Source: VRUE01 sp963720805
Lineage (GTDB): Bacteria > Actinomycetota > Thermoleophilia > Solirubrobacterales > 70-9
Length of the DNA stretch: 64,000 nt
NCBI GenBank assembly: GCA_963720805.1
Contig: CAVRGT010000008.1
Coordinates: 1-64,000, forward strand
Reading direction: 5' to 3'
In this document: piece after piece, positions 1 through 32,793 of the stretch
Position numbering within the stretch: position 1 is the stretch's first letter
Layout: every line of letters starts with the position of its first letter
Notes under the pieces: generated by a model
What the model saw: only the letters and a program-made list of their open reading frames with translations
Database searches by the model: none
Told to the model about the DNA's origin: nothing
Translations under genes and position numbers: made by a program

Positions 1-474
1 CCCAGCCGTAGTCGTGGTACATCAGGCCGGCGTAGACGCCGACGGGCTGCCCTTCAGCGAGGCGGGCACAATACCCGCGGGTTCCAGCGCCTCCCATGAG
101 GACTCCAGGAGCAACCGCTGCTGCGGGTCGTCGCCAGGGCCTCGCGCGGTGAGATGCCGAAGAGCGCCGCGTCGAAACCGCCCGCATCTGCAAGGAAGCC
201 GCCCTCGCGCGTAGGTCTTCCCGGTGGGTCCGGATCCGGGTCGTGGAGGCGTCCACGTCCCAGCCGCGGTCGCGGGGGAAGGGGGCGATGGCGTCGCGCC
301 GTCGGGGACCAGGCGCCAAAGGTCGTCCGGGGAGGCGACACCGCCGGGGAAGCGGCAGGCCATGCCGACGATCGCGATGGGCTCGGTGCGGCGCCTCGAC
401 CGAAGTCGGCGGCGGGTGTGCTGGAGGCGGCCGTCACGCGCTTGAGGTAGTCGCGCAGCTTGTCGCTTCGACAT
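1..474 (-). CDS. Type I PKS, second subunit, N-terminal part (cut by window edge)
   Basis: This is the beginning of a further modular polyketide synthase subunit that runs off the left edge. The ATG at 474 opens a sequence that, once a one-base indel near 465 is corrected, reads as a typical N-terminal docking helix (DKLRDYLKRVTADLQ-like). It is followed by a ketosynthase start (EPIAIVGMACRFPGG) and the conserved DPQQRLLLESSWEALE segment. Several frame changes interrupt the reading here, so no single frame spans the region. The KS active-site cysteine lies outside the window. The docking helix suggests that this protein takes the chain from the upstream subunit. An in-line continuation of the upstream protein is not excluded, because no stop codon is visible between the two. 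Confidence 0.75.
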
Positions 475-529
475 GGGCTCGGCCGTATCGCGTGAGTCGT
501 GAGGCGTGAGTCTCGGTGAGGAGCGGCCG

Positions 530-24252
<23,723 letters not shown>

Positions 24253-24333
24253 ATTTTCCCCTCCATTGCTGTTCACAGGTGCAGCAAAAACAGCGTAGTC
24301 CGCATACCCCCTAAGGCCCAAAAAAGAGATGCC

Positions 24334-24998
24334 TCAGCGATCGTCGCCGGCAGGCACGGCGATCGCGCTGAGCACGAGCCGTCGGCAACCAGCCAGCGAC
24401 CGCGGAAGCCGTCCAGTTGCCGCCCGTGCAGGGTCGGGCCAGGGACGAGCAACTGGGCCGAGAAGGTGCCGCGCTCCCGATCGAGGCTGACGCCGGCGTC
24501 TTCGAAGCCGAGCCAGCTCCTGGTCAGGGGGAACCAGGCCTTGTAGATCGACTCCTTGATGCTGAAGAGCAGCCGGTCCCAGCTGACGCTCGGGTCCGCG
24601 GCGGCGAGTCGCTCGATCGCCTGGCGCTCCTCGGGCAGGGCGATGTCGCCGATCAGGTTCGGCGGCAGCGGCTCGGCGACCTCGGCGTCGATCCCGATCG
24701 CGCTCAGCTCGCCCGACGCGGCCACCGCGCAGGCCCGGTAGCCGGCGCAGTGGGTGATGCTGCCGACGACGCCGTCGGGCCAGACCGGCTCCCCCTTCGA
24801 CCCGCTCGGGATCGGCTGCGGCGCGATGCCGAGCTTCGCCAGCGCCTCGCGGGCGCAGGCGCGGGCGGTGACGAACTCGCGCCGCCGCTTCTCCACCGCC
24901 TGACCAAGCGCCTCGCGCTCGACCGGGAAGAGCTCGACGACGCGGTCCCCAGTGGTGGCGACGACCGCCACTGAGTCGGGCAGAAGGCGCTCAAGCAT
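24334..24998 (-). CDS. Sfp-type 4'-phosphopantetheinyl transferase (3' frameshift)
   Basis: This enzyme transfers phosphopantetheine from CoA to carrier-protein serines and would activate the ACPs of the adjacent PKS. Signature motifs are IGIDAEVAEPL (Mg-binding GIDxE) and FSIKESIYKAW (FSxKExxYK), in a protein of about 220 residues. The ATG at 24998 overlaps the stop of the upstream phosphoesterase by eight bases, which indicates translational coupling. Near 24375 the frame shifts by one base: the uncorrected frame runs on into non-homologous residues, while the corrected frame ends in LSAIAVPAGDDR and a TGA at 24334, as expected for the family. In Mycobacterium tuberculosis the homologous pair pptT-Rv2795c has the same arrangement. 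Confidence in function is high; the exact C terminus depends on the indel. Confidence 0.92.
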
Positions 24999-25830
24999 GG
25001 CCGGCCTCGGGCAGGATCCGGCGCGGCTCGGCCCGCCAGGCCGGCCGGCGCGCCCGCTCGCGCGGGTAGCCGATCGAGACCTCCTCGAAGCGAACGCCAT
25101 CGTGGCGGGAGCTGCGCGGGATGTGGAGGTGGCCGTAGACGACCGCGGCCGCCCGGAAGCGCAGGTGCCAATCGGCGGTAAGGGTCGTGCCGCACCACTG
25201 GGCGAACTCCGGGTGGCGCAGCAAGCGGGTCGGTTCCGCGGTCAGGGGAAAGTGGTTGACCAGCACCGTCGGCAGCGCCGGGTCGGACGCAGCCAGCCGC
25301 CGCTCCGTCGCCGCCACCCGCGCTTCGCACCAGGCCTCGCGGCTCGGATACGGGTCGGGGTAGAGCAGGTACTCATCGACGCAGACGACGCCGGCTTCGT
25401 GGGCGAGCCGCATTGCTTCGACCTTGCTCGGCGCCACGTTGAGGCCGAAGGAATAGTCGTAGAGAAGGAAGAGCGGCGCCACCAGGACGGGGCCGCCGGG
25501 GCCGTCCCAGCGCGGGTATGGATCCTCGGGGGTGAGCACGCCGATCTCGCGACAGAGCTCGACCAGGTTGCGGTAGCGCCGCTCGCCGCGCAATTGCAGT
25601 GGATCGTCTTTGTAGGTGAGCAGCTCGTGGTTGCCAGGCACCCAGATCACCCGCTCGAAGCGCCCGGCGAGCAGCCGCAGCGCCCACTCGACTCCGGCAC
25701 GACCGTCGGCGACGTCGCCGGCGACGATCAGCCAGTCGCGCTCTGAGTGAGGCTGCATTGCCTGGACCAGCTCGCGGTTCTCAGCCTGATCGACGTGCAG
25801 ATCGCTGACCGCGTAGAGGCCGCCGCTCAC
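24991..25830 (-). CDS. PptH-like metallophosphoesterase (4'-phosphopantetheinyl hydrolase)
   Basis: This is a calcineurin-like binuclear metallophosphoesterase of 279 residues, starting at a GTG. Metal-ligand motifs are SDLHVD (residues 9-14), GDVADG, GNHELL, NHFPL and GHLHIP. The block WCGTTLTADWH and the ending RFEEVSIGYPRE match, as I recall it, the M. tuberculosis protein Rv2795c (PptH), which removes phosphopantetheine from carrier proteins and opposes PptT. Its location directly before the phosphopantetheinyl transferase, with overlapping reading frames, supports that assignment. The pair could set the holo/apo balance of the PKS carriers. The gene follows the carboxylase gene by about 16 bases. 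Confidence 0.88.
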   Translation of the reverse strand: MSGGLYAVSDLHVDQAENRELVQAMQPHSERDWLIVAGDVADGRAGVEWALRLLAGRFERVIWVPGNHELLTYKDDPLQLRGERRYRNLVELCREIGVLTPEDPYPRWDGPGGPVLVAPLFLLYDYSFGLNVAPSKVEAMRLAHEAGVVCVDEYLLYPDPYPSREAWCEARVAATERRLAASDPALPTVLVNHFPLTAEPTRLLRHPEFAQWCGTTLTADWHLRFRAAAVVYGHLHIPRSSRHDGVRFEEVSIGYPRERARRPAWRAEPRRILPEAGHA

Positions 25831-25846
25831 TCGCGCTCCGAGGACG

Positions 25847-27276
25847 TCACCGCTCGCCCCCGAGCGCGGTCAGCGCCCCCGCGAGGCGGGCCCGCGTCTG
25901 GCTCGGCTCGATCACCTCGTCGACGAAGCCCTCGGCGGCGGCGACCTCGGCGCCCAGGTGCTCCCGGGCGTAAGCCGCGGCCAGCGCTTGGCGCAGGGCG
26001 ACCGGATCCGATGCCGCCGCCAGCTCGCGGCGGCGCACGATCGTCGTCGCCGACTCGGCGCTCATCACCCCGATCTCGGCCCCCGGCCAGGCGAGGACGA
26101 GATCGGCGCCGAGGTCGCGTGAGTTCATCGCGATAAAGGCGCCGCCGTAGGCCTTGCGCAGGACCACGGTCAGGCGCGGCACCGTGGCGCGGGCGAAGGC
26201 GCGCACCAGCGTCGCGCCGAAGCGGATCACGCCGGCGCTCTCCTGGTCGCGCCCGGGCATGAAGCCGGGCGTATCGACGAAGACGAGGAGCGGCAGGCCG
26301 AAGGCGTCGCAGCGCTCGACGAAGCGGGCGCCCTTCTGCGCCGACTCGGCATCGAGGATGCCGCCCAGGTAGCGCGGCTGGTTGGCGATCACGCCGACCG
26401 GTCGGCCGTCGAGGCGGGCAAAGGCGGTGAAGATGCTGCGCGCCCAGCGCGGCGCGACCTCGAGCAGCGAGCCGGCGTCGACGACGCCCTCGCAGACGCC
26501 GCGCACGTCATAGACGCGGCGTGGCGCGCGGGGCACGCGGCGCCCGGGTCGTCTCGGGCCGGCCCGGTAGCGATCGTCTGCGCCACCGCGGCCCCGGCGT
26601 GCTGGGGCAGGTAGCCGAGCAGGCGCCGGGCCAGCTCGGCCGCGGCGCGATCGTCGGCGACGACGAAATCGCAGACGCCGTTGCGCTCGTGCACCCGCGG
26701 CCCACCCAGCTCGCGCAGGCCGATCTCTTCGCCGGTCACCTCGCCGACCACGGCCGGCCCGGTGAGGAACATCGTCGCCTCCTCGGTCATCGCGACGAAG
26801 TCGGTCAGTGCCGGGGAGTAACAGCCGCCGCCCGCGGCGAGGCCGGCGATGATCGATATCTGCGGCACCACTCCGGAGAGCAAGGCGTTGTGGCGAAAGA
26901 TGCGCCCGTAGCCACAGAGCGCCGCGGTGCCCTCCTGGATCCGCGCCCCGCCCGACTCGACGATGCCGACGACTGGAATCCGCGCCCGGCCGGCCAGTCC
27001 CAGCAGCCGCTCGATCGTCTCGGAGTGCACCTCGCCGAGCGAGCCGCCCAGGTAGCCGGCGTCCTGCGCGTAGCAGGCAACCGGCCGGCCGGCGATACGG
27101 CCGAAGGCGGCGAGGACACCGTCACCGGGCACCGCATCGGCGCTCAGTCGCCGCGAAGTTGCGCTCGAGCGAATCGCTTCCAGCGACCCGGCGTCGCAGA
27201 GCAGCTCCAGCCGCTCGCGGCAGCCGCTCGCGGCTAGTCCGCCGGCCCGCTCAGCTCGTGTCCGCAATGCGGACAT
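25847..27276 (-). CDS. Acyl-CoA carboxylase, carboxyltransferase (beta) subunit, one frameshift
   Basis: The protein belongs to the AccD/PccB carboxyltransferase family and transfers a carboxyl group from biotin to acetyl- or propionyl-CoA. The N-terminal half shows ARIPVVGIVESGGARIQEG and AGLAAGGGCYSPALTDF. The C-terminal half shows PLLVFVDTPGFMPG and LRKAYGGAFIAMNS. The halves lie in different frames and join near 26536, so one base is gained or lost; together they give about 475 residues, the normal length. No biotin carboxylase or biotin carrier gene is nearby, so those partners must be encoded elsewhere. In a PKS operon the likely role is supplying malonyl- or methylmalonyl-CoA. The ATG at 27276 overlaps the end of the LmbU-like gene by 43 bases; a TTG slightly downstream is an alternative start. 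Confidence 0.88.
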
Positions 27277-27836
27277 ATGTCTGCCCCCCGCCCCTCGCTC
27301 TGATCGCTTGCGGCACCCTTTCCCCGGCGGGCGCCGTGTCCCCTGGCCCGCAGCTCGAGGCGCAGGTCGGCAACCGAGAGCCGCGCCTCGATCCCGCGCC
27401 CGATCCAGTGGCGCTGTTCGTCTTCCTCCAGCGGCGCCAAGAGCACGTGATGACTCCAGGTGAGCTTGTCACTACGTAGTGACAAGTCGAACTGCGCCGC
27501 AACCCAGGCCATGTTCCGGAGGCTGGCGACGTCGTAACCGGTGACCCTCGCCGCCTCGACGTATTTCTCGCCCCAGCGCGAGTTTCCGTAGCGAATCCAG
27601 TCGCCGATCCACCACTGGCTGCAACGCCCGATCGCCCCCAAACGACGACCGGTGGCCAACCACTCACCCTGGTCGAGATCCCCCTGGGGCACCCAGGCGA
27701 CCCTCGAGATCCCCGTTGCCTGGCGGCGCCCGGCCTCGCGTTGCTCAAGCGGCGCGCTCGCCAAGCCGCCCGGCGTACCGGACGCCTCAATGGGAGATGG
27801 CGGAAGTGTTTGGACGACTCCTGGGGACCCTGACAT
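27234..27836 (-). CDS. LmbU-family transcriptional regulator
   Basis: The core contains QWWIGDWIRYGNSRWGEKY, VTGYDVASLRNMAWVA, DKLTWSHHVLLAPL and EEDEQRHWIGRG. This matches the layout of LmbU/NovE/HrmB-type regulators, DNA-binding proteins found with lincomycin, novobiocin and hormaomycin genes. The chosen ATG at 27836 is preceded by GTGAGG. The open frame extends to 27914, but that extension looks non-coding. The tail has a CPHCGH motif that could bind a metal, which I do not recall from the classic members. As first gene of the apparent operon leading to the PKS, it is a good candidate for the pathway regulator. A perfect 22-base palindrome lies inside the coding sequence. Confidence 0.85.
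   Translation of the reverse strand: MSGSPGVVQTLPPSPIEASGTPGGLASAPLEQREAGRRQATGISRVAWVPQGDLDQGEWLATGRRLGAIGRCSQWWIGDWIRYGNSRWGEKYVEAARVTGYDVASLRNMAWVAAQFDLSLRSDKLTWSHHVLLAPLEEDEQRHWIGRGIEARLSVADLRLELRARGHGARRGKGAASDQSEGRGADICPHCGHELSGPAD
27465..27486. promoter_or_regulatory. Perfect 22-bp palindrome inside the LmbU-like gene
   Basis: The site reads CTTGTCACTAC followed immediately by its exact complement GTAGTGACAAG. It encodes part of the conserved DLSLRSDKL segment, using TTG, TCA, CTA, CGT and AGT, codons that look out of place next to the GC-ending codons around it. This suggests selection on the DNA itself, for instance as an operator for the encoded regulator or as an RNA hairpin. Its function is unproven. 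Confidence 0.5.
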
Positions 27837-27941
27837 TGCCTGCCTCACTGAATTTCCCAATGGGGCGCCGAGCACCCGACCACCGAGTGTCACGCCTCCC
27901 TGCTGACACCACATGTCTACCGCGCCGGGCCAATGCCCGCT

Positions 27942-27956
27942 GCACCAATGTGGTGC
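27942..27956. promoter_or_regulatory. Small inverted repeat upstream of the LmbU-like gene
   Basis: The sequence is GCACCA-ATG-TGGTGC, six-base perfect arms about 106 bases upstream of the chosen ATG of the LmbU-like gene. It sits in the 175-bp gap that follows the PucR-type gene and is therefore placed to control the PKS operon. It is short, so chance occurrence is possible. Confidence 0.35.
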
Positions 27957-28011
27957 GCCGGCGCATTAAGGAGTCGCCAAAGTGGCCCATTGGAAGCCAA
28001 AAAACCCAATT

Positions 28012-29199
28012 TCAGCCACTCCCGACCGCGCTCAGATTGGGTAGCGCCATGTCCTTATCGAGTTCCTCCAAAACCAGCGCCACCTCGAGCTCGGCGTGGC
28101 AGGAATGCAGCAGCCGCCCCAGCGCCTCCTCGGCCTTGCGCAGGCGGCGTTGAACCGTGTGGCGATCGACTCCCAGGGCCGCGGCCGCGGTGGCGGCGTT
28201 GAAGCCGGCGTCGAAGTAGGCGCGCAAAGTCTCGCGCAGGCCCAAACCCGAGTCACCGTCATCGAGCGGCGCGAGATAGGTCTCCCGCAGCGACTGCGCC
28301 AGCATCTCGTCGCGCAGCACCGCCGCCAGCAGGATCACGTCGCTTGCTTGGGTGAGGGGCTGCGGGCGGCGCATCATCACCTGCTGGGCCGCCCTTGCCT
28401 CGTGCAGGGTGAGACGCCACCCCTCGAGGCCCCAGTGCGGCTCGCCAACCGCGAGCCTCACGTCGCCGAGCACGCCGGCGCCGAGATAGCGCTCGACTTC
28501 GTCGATCCTCGTGCGCTGGCGCCCGCCCAGCCAGGCCCAGGCGCTGTCGCCGCCCTGCGGAACCACCAGCAGTTGGCGATTGAGGCCGGCCGAGAGGGTG
28601 CGGGCGGCGACGTCGGGACGGGAGCCGGTGAGGACCAGGCCGAGGTGCCAGGCGTCGAGTTCATAGTCGAGGCCGGCCGCGTCGGCGGGCGAATCGGCGG
28701 CGAGCAGGCGCTGCACCCGTTCGGCGACGCGCTGCGCCGGCGAACGCCTGATCCGCTCCAGCTCCTCCATGTACTCGGTCGCCACCGCGGCCATCATGCG
28801 GTCGACGTGCGGGCCCTGGGCCCGCACGAGCGGGCGCATCGCCTCGTTGGGCAGCCGCGACGCCTCCTCGACGACGAACTCGCCGACGAGGCGATCACCC
28901 GCCGCGTAGCGCCGCAGAACCGCGTCCAGTTTGACGCCGGTGCGAGCCGCCCGGCGAGCCTGCACCATTGCCGCTTCCGGGATCGGGCCTTCCCACTCCT
29001 CGCCGCGCTCGATGCCCAGCAGGGCGTAGTCGATCGCCTCCGCGACCGTGGCGCGCAGGTAGGCGCGGTACTCGGGGTCGTCCTTTTCAACCGGATCCGC
29101 CATCTGGCGAACCCGGTTGTAGACCGTGTCTTCGATCTCGGCCGATCGGGCCCGCAAGCGGGCAACAAGCTCGGCTCGAATCTCGTGCAGCGCCTCCAA
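28012..29199 (-). CDS. PucR/CdaR-type transcriptional regulator
   Basis: The protein has about 395 residues. The C-terminal PucR-type helix-turn-helix contains ETLRAYFDAGFNAATAAAALGV followed by DRHTVQRRLRKAEEALGRLL. The central part is a GGDEF-like degenerate regulatory domain (roughly residues 160-300), and the helical N-terminal part resembles RsbRD-N-like sensor regions. The likely start is the TTG at 29199, which has GAGAGGGGG just upstream; an in-frame TTG at 29238 would lengthen it but overlaps the predicted -10 region. It lies upstream of the PKS operon in the same direction and could be a pathway regulator, though PucR proteins control diverse genes. The effector is unknown. Confidence 0.85.
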   Translation of the reverse strand: MEALHEIRAELVARLRARSAEIEDTVYNRVRQMADPVEKDDPEYRAYLRATVAEAIDYALLGIERGEEWEGPIPEAAMVQARRAARTGVKLDAVLRRYAAGDRLVGEFVVEEASRLPNEAMRPLVRAQGPHVDRMMAAVATEYMEELERIRRSPAQRVAERVQRLLAADSPADAAGLDYELDAWHLGLVLTGSRPDVAARTLSAGLNRQLLVVPQGGDSAWAWLGGRQRTRIDEVERYLGAGVLGDVRLAVGEPHWGLEGWRLTLHEARAAQQVMMRRPQPLTQASDVILLAAVLRDEMLAQSLRETYLAPLDDGDSGLGLRETLRAYFDAGFNAATAAAALGVDRHTVQRRLRKAEEALGRLLHSCHAELEVALVLEELDKDMALPNLSAVGSG

Positions 29200-29224
29200 C
29201 CCTGATGCCCCCTCTCCCGTACAC

Positions 29225-29254
29225 AAGCTAGTACTCAATCTCTGAATATGTCAA
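29225..29254 (-). promoter_or_regulatory. Probable sigma-70-type promoter of the PucR-like gene
   Basis: On the minus strand TTGACA lies at 29254-29249 and TAGCTT at 29230-29225, an 18-base spacer (TACTAG with a 15-base spacer is the alternative -10). This AT-rich stretch stands out in a very GC-rich context and is about 25-30 bases before the proposed TTG start. It is visual evidence only. Confidence 0.5.
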
Positions 29255-29294
29255 CTCGGGCAAGCCGGGGCCGATCGAAGCTAGGGTTGCGCGC

Positions 29295-29807
29295 ATGGCG
29301 AGCACGATCGATGAGCTGATGGCGAAAAACGAGGCCTTCGCCGCCTCGCTGGCCGAGAACCACCTCGAGGTGGCGCCGAGCCGGCGCCTGGCGATCGTCA
29401 CCTGCATGGACTCGCGGCTCGACGTCTTCGCCGCGCTCGGCCTGGGCGATGGCGAGGCGCACGTGCTGCGCAACGCCGGCGGCGTGATCACCGACGACGT
29501 GATCCGCTCGCTGGCGATCTCCCAGCGGCTGCTCGACACCCGCGAGGTGATGCTGATCCATCACACCGACTGCGGCATGCAGAAGATCAGCGACGACGGC
29601 TTCCGCGCCGAGCTGCTCGCCGACACCGGCCTCGCCCCCGCCTTCGCGATCGAGTCCTTCAGCGACATCGACGCCGACCTGCGCCAGTCGATCCTGCGGG
29701 TGCGGCGCTCAGCCTTCCTCCCCCACCGCGACGCGGTGCGCGGCTTCGTCTACGACGTCGACAGCCACCGCCTGCGCGAGGTCCCCGCCGCGGGGGCGGG
29801 GACCTGA
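29295..29807 (+). CDS. Beta-class carbonic anhydrase
   Basis: The protein interconverts CO2 and bicarbonate. It has 170 residues, typical of the short beta-class enzymes of actinobacteria such as Rv1284. The zinc-binding set is visible: Cys and the Asp-Arg dyad in TCMDSRLD, and His plus Cys in IHHTDCGM. LRNAGGVITDDVIRSLAIS is the conserved active-site strand. The ATG at 29295 is convergent with the downstream PQQ-type gene and divergent from the PucR-like gene. Bicarbonate feeds acyl-CoA carboxylases, so a supporting role for the PKS is possible but is only an inference. Confidence 0.93.
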   Translation: MASTIDELMAKNEAFAASLAENHLEVAPSRRLAIVTCMDSRLDVFAALGLGDGEAHVLRNAGGVITDDVIRSLAISQRLLDTREVMLIHHTDCGMQKISDDGFRAELLADTGLAPAFAIESFSDIDADLRQSILRVRRSAFLPHRDAVRGFVYDVDSHRLREVPAAGAGT

Positions 29808-29826
29808 GCGCCGGGCCGGCTCGCGC

Positions 29827-31383
29827 TTATTCGGAGAGCTGGAAGGCGATGATCTGGGGCTTCTGGCCTTCCGCCGCGGCGACGCCGGCCGGGGCGATCA
29901 GCGTGTTGCCCGCGACGGTGACGCCGCTGTTGGTGCCGGCGGGAAGTTTTTCCCGCCAGAGGACGGTGCCGGTCTTGGCGTTGAAGGCGCTGATCGTGCC
30001 GTCGTAGGTGGTGGCGAAGACGAGGTCGTTGACCGCGGTCACGTAGCCGAAGGCGGGTGAAGCCATTTCTTCCTTCCACTTGACCTTGCCGGTGGCGAGG
30101 TCGATCGCGACCAGTTCGCCGTTGCCGGGCCCGCCTTCTGACTTTTCTTCCTGGCCGCTGAGGGTCAGCGAGGCGTTGACGACGGGGGCGAAGACGGACT
30201 TGCCGTCGGTCGCCATCGGCGCGATCACGCCGCCGAGCGAGCCGGGCAGGATCGTCACCGGCAGCTTCGGCGTCTTGCCTTCCATCGCTTCCTCGCCGAT
30301 CTCATCGTGGCCGTTGTGGATACCGACCGGGCGCTTCCAGAGCAGCTTGCCGCTCTTGCGATCGAGGGCGATCACGATGCCGGACTTGCCGGCGCCGACG
30401 ACCATGTCCTTGCCGCCCGCTTTGACCAGGATCGGCGGGTCGTTGAGGTCCCAGTCGTTGACGTCGTGCGGAGTCAGCTGGAAGTACCACTTCAGCTTGC
30501 CGGTCTTGGCGTCGAGCTTGACGATCGAGTCGGTGTAGAGGTCCGGGCCGGGACGGCTCGAACCCCAGGGGAACTGTTCGGTGCCGGGCAGCGGGCCGGG
30601 GTTGCCGATCGCCGCGTACATCGAGCCTTCTTCGTCGAAGGCCGGCGGGTACCAGAGGCCGCCGCCGGAGTTGACCTTTTTGGCGGCGGCGCTGGTCGCC
30701 CAGAGGTCGTCCGGCACGGTTTTGAAGCTCCAGACTTTCTTGCCCGTTTTGGCGTCGAGCGCCCAGAGGATCCCGCCCGCGCCGCCGCCGTAGAATTCTT
30801 CGACGTTGACCGGCACGGTCGAGACGTAGACGAGGCCGTTGTGCAGGCCCGGGGCCATGTCGATTCCCTCGTGGGCGTTGCGCGTCAGTTTGGTCGACCA
30901 GACCTCCTGGCCGGTTTTCTGGTCGAGCGCGAAGGCTTCGGTCGGGGTCGCCCCGTAGACCAGCCCGTTTTCGACGACGACGCCGTTGGGTCCGTGGTCG
31001 GGTTGTTCGAAGCTGGCGGTCCAGAGGACTTTGCCGGTTTGCACTTCGATCGCCTGCACGTTGGAGACCAGGTCCTGCGAGTACATCACGCCCTTGCTGA
31101 TGATCGGCGCCGAGGCGTAGCTGCCGAAGGAACTGACCCCGTTGAGCGGCAGTTTCCAGGCGACCTTCAGGTTGGTGACATTGCTGCTGTCGATCTGGCT
31201 GCTCTCGTAGCGGGTGTTGGCGAGGTCGGCGTTGGGGTGACCCGAGCCGGTGAAGCTGACTTCTTCGCCACCGCCGGATGAGGAGCCGCCGCAACCCGCC
31301 AGGACCACGGCCGCCACGATCGCGATCGCCAGCACTCCAACCGCCGCTCGCGCGGCTCGCTTCGCCCTGCTCAACTGCTCCAT
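29827..31383 (-). CDS. Secreted lipoprotein with PQQ-type beta-propeller
   Basis: The 518-residue protein starts with a lipoprotein signal (VVLAGCGGSS, lipobox Cys about residue 31). An eight-bladed quinoprotein-like propeller follows, with repeated TGKxxW/AxxxxTGK blade motifs such as ALDAKTGKKVWSF and ALDRKSGKLLWKR. The N-terminal NTRYESSQIDSSNVTNLKVAW is like PQQ-dependent alcohol dehydrogenases. No haem c motif is present. It could be an extracytoplasmic PQQ-dependent dehydrogenase or a scaffold like BamB; the substrate is unknown. It begins 33 bases after the stop of the N-oxygenase gene on the same strand, with GGAGGCAGGGG before the ATG, so it may be the last gene of the tRNA/ArgRS-paralog operon. 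Confidence 0.85.
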   Translation of the reverse strand: MEQLSRAKRAARAAVGVLAIAIVAAVVLAGCGGSSSGGGEEVSFTGSGHPNADLANTRYESSQIDSSNVTNLKVAWKLPLNGVSSFGSYASAPIISKGVMYSQDLVSNVQAIEVQTGKVLWTASFEQPDHGPNGVVVENGLVYGATPTEAFALDQKTGQEVWSTKLTRNAHEGIDMAPGLHNGLVYVSTVPVNVEEFYGGGAGGILWALDAKTGKKVWSFKTVPDDLWATSAAAKKVNSGGGLWYPPAFDEEGSMYAAIGNPGPLPGTEQFPWGSSRPGPDLYTDSIVKLDAKTGKLKWYFQLTPHDVNDWDLNDPPILVKAGGKDMVVGAGKSGIVIALDRKSGKLLWKRPVGIHNGHDEIGEEAMEGKTPKLPVTILPGSLGGVIAPMATDGKSVFAPVVNASLTLSGQEEKSEGGPGNGELVAIDLATGKVKWKEEMASPAFGYVTAVNDLVFATTYDGTISAFNAKTGTVLWREKLPAGTNSGVTVAGNTLIAPAGVAAAEGQKPQIIAFQLSE

Positions 31384-31416
31384 CTAACCCCTGCCTCCTT
31401 CGTCGTCGGCGCGACC

Positions 31417-32746
31417 CTATGCGACCGGTTTATAACTGTCAAGTAGTTCGGTATTTGCGACCATATGCGGCTGCAGCACGCGGTTGGAGAGCAGGCCGAG
31501 GGCGCCGAGGTTGGCGAAGCCGGGGCCCTGGCTGAGCCCGGCCAGGCCGGGGATGTGCAGCCACGGGCGCAAGCCGCTGAGCTCGAGGTTGCGGCCGATC
31601 GGCACCTCGCTGCCGGCGGGCTGGTCCCAGATCGGGCCGCAGCTGCGCTCGATCTGCTCGCGCACCGTCGCCGGGAAGAGCGTGCGCAGCTGGGCCAGCA
31701 GGTCGAAGCCGGTGCAGTTGGCGACGAAGTCGTGCTCGCGCCGGCCGGCGCCTTCGGGCGCCTCGAACTCGAGCCGCACGCCCTCGCCCGTCTCCCCCGC
31801 GCCGACATCGGTGACGCGGCCGGTGACGAAGCGGCAGCGCTCGTCGTAGGCGATCGCCGCCAGGCTGGGCGGGTCAAAGACGCCGCGGTCGGAGTGCTTG
31901 ACGAAGTCGCGCCTGGTCTGCTGGTCGAGCGACTCCCATTCGACCGTGTCGGGGTTGGAGAAGACGCGGTTCTCGAGGAAGCTCTCGCCGCGGCTCATCG
32001 GCAGCATCGGGGTGTAGATCGTGAAGCGGCAATCGGGCCGCATCCCGCGCAGGAACATCGTCGCGCTGAGGGCGCTCTCGCCGCCGCCGACGATCGCCAC
32101 GTCGCACTGCTCACCGGCGGGGATGCGGGCGAACTCCTCGCGGCGGCTGTCGCAGTGGAAGACCCGCTCGGCCGCGGCGGGCTCGTGGGGGAAGGCGCGG
32201 TGGATGCCGGGGCCGGTCAGGACCAGGGCGCCGCCTGCGTGCACCTGCTTGCCGGAAGGCGCCTCCGCCTCGACCAGCCAGCGCTCGCTCTCATCATCGA
32301 GCGTAACCTCGGTGACCCGGGCCGCCAGGTGCTCGACCCCCTCGCTCGCCCGCGAGAGCACCCAACTCAGGTACTCGCCGTAGTCGCGGTGGCGCACCTG
32401 GGGCGAGCCGGCGTCGACCCAGCGGGCATATCGGCGGCCGGCGATCATGTGCTGCTGCCAGGTGAACTGGGCCAGCGCCGCGTCGATCGCCTCGCCGGCC
32501 TCGCCGAACTCGATGTGGCTCTGGTAGGGGAAACCGACGTCCTTGATCGGGGTCACCGCCAGCGGCTCCTCGCCGGAGGTCATGCCGTTGCGCCCCTTCC
32601 AGGAGGCGGCGACCTCGGTCCCCTCGATCACCAGCAGCGAGATCCGGGCCAGCCCGAGGCTGTTGGCGATGTGGACCTTGGTCGCGATCCCCGCCGCCTT
32701 TGCCCCGGCGCCGACGACGATCAGGTCGTAACCGTCCTCCCCCCAC
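31417..32746 (-). CDS. MbtG-like flavin-dependent amine N-oxygenase
   Basis: The enzyme is an FAD/NADPH monooxygenase of the SidA/IucD/PvdA/MbtG group that hydroxylates a primary amine nitrogen. Motifs are VVGAGAKAAGIATK (FAD), PIKDVGFPYQS, VAIVGGGESALSATMFL (NADPH site), PMLPMSRGESFLENRVFSN and SDRGVFDPPSLAAI. The GAGAK opening, KDVGFPY and RGVF segments resemble mycobactin lysine N-oxygenase MbtG more than IucD. Length is about 440 residues. No start codon is in frame between the P450 stop and the FAD motif. Removing one G from the run at 32738-32743 would place GTG 32746 in frame, so a homopolymer error is likely. The substrate is unknown; a lysine/ornithine side chain or another primary amine made by the operon is possible. 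Confidence 0.85.
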
Positions 32747-32748
32747 CA

Positions 32749-32793
32749 GGTGCAACGTTTTGCGGTTCTCCCAGAGCCATAACGCGTTACACC
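32749..32793. repeat. Dispersed palindromic element, family B, copy 1
   Basis: A 45-base imperfect inverted repeat: GGTGCAACG at one end and GTTACACC at the other, with about 20 bases of loop. It shares GGTGCAACGTTTT, the arm design and its length with a second copy at 42047-42091. It covers the P450 stop codon and the gap before the N-oxygenase gene. Confidence 0.6.
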
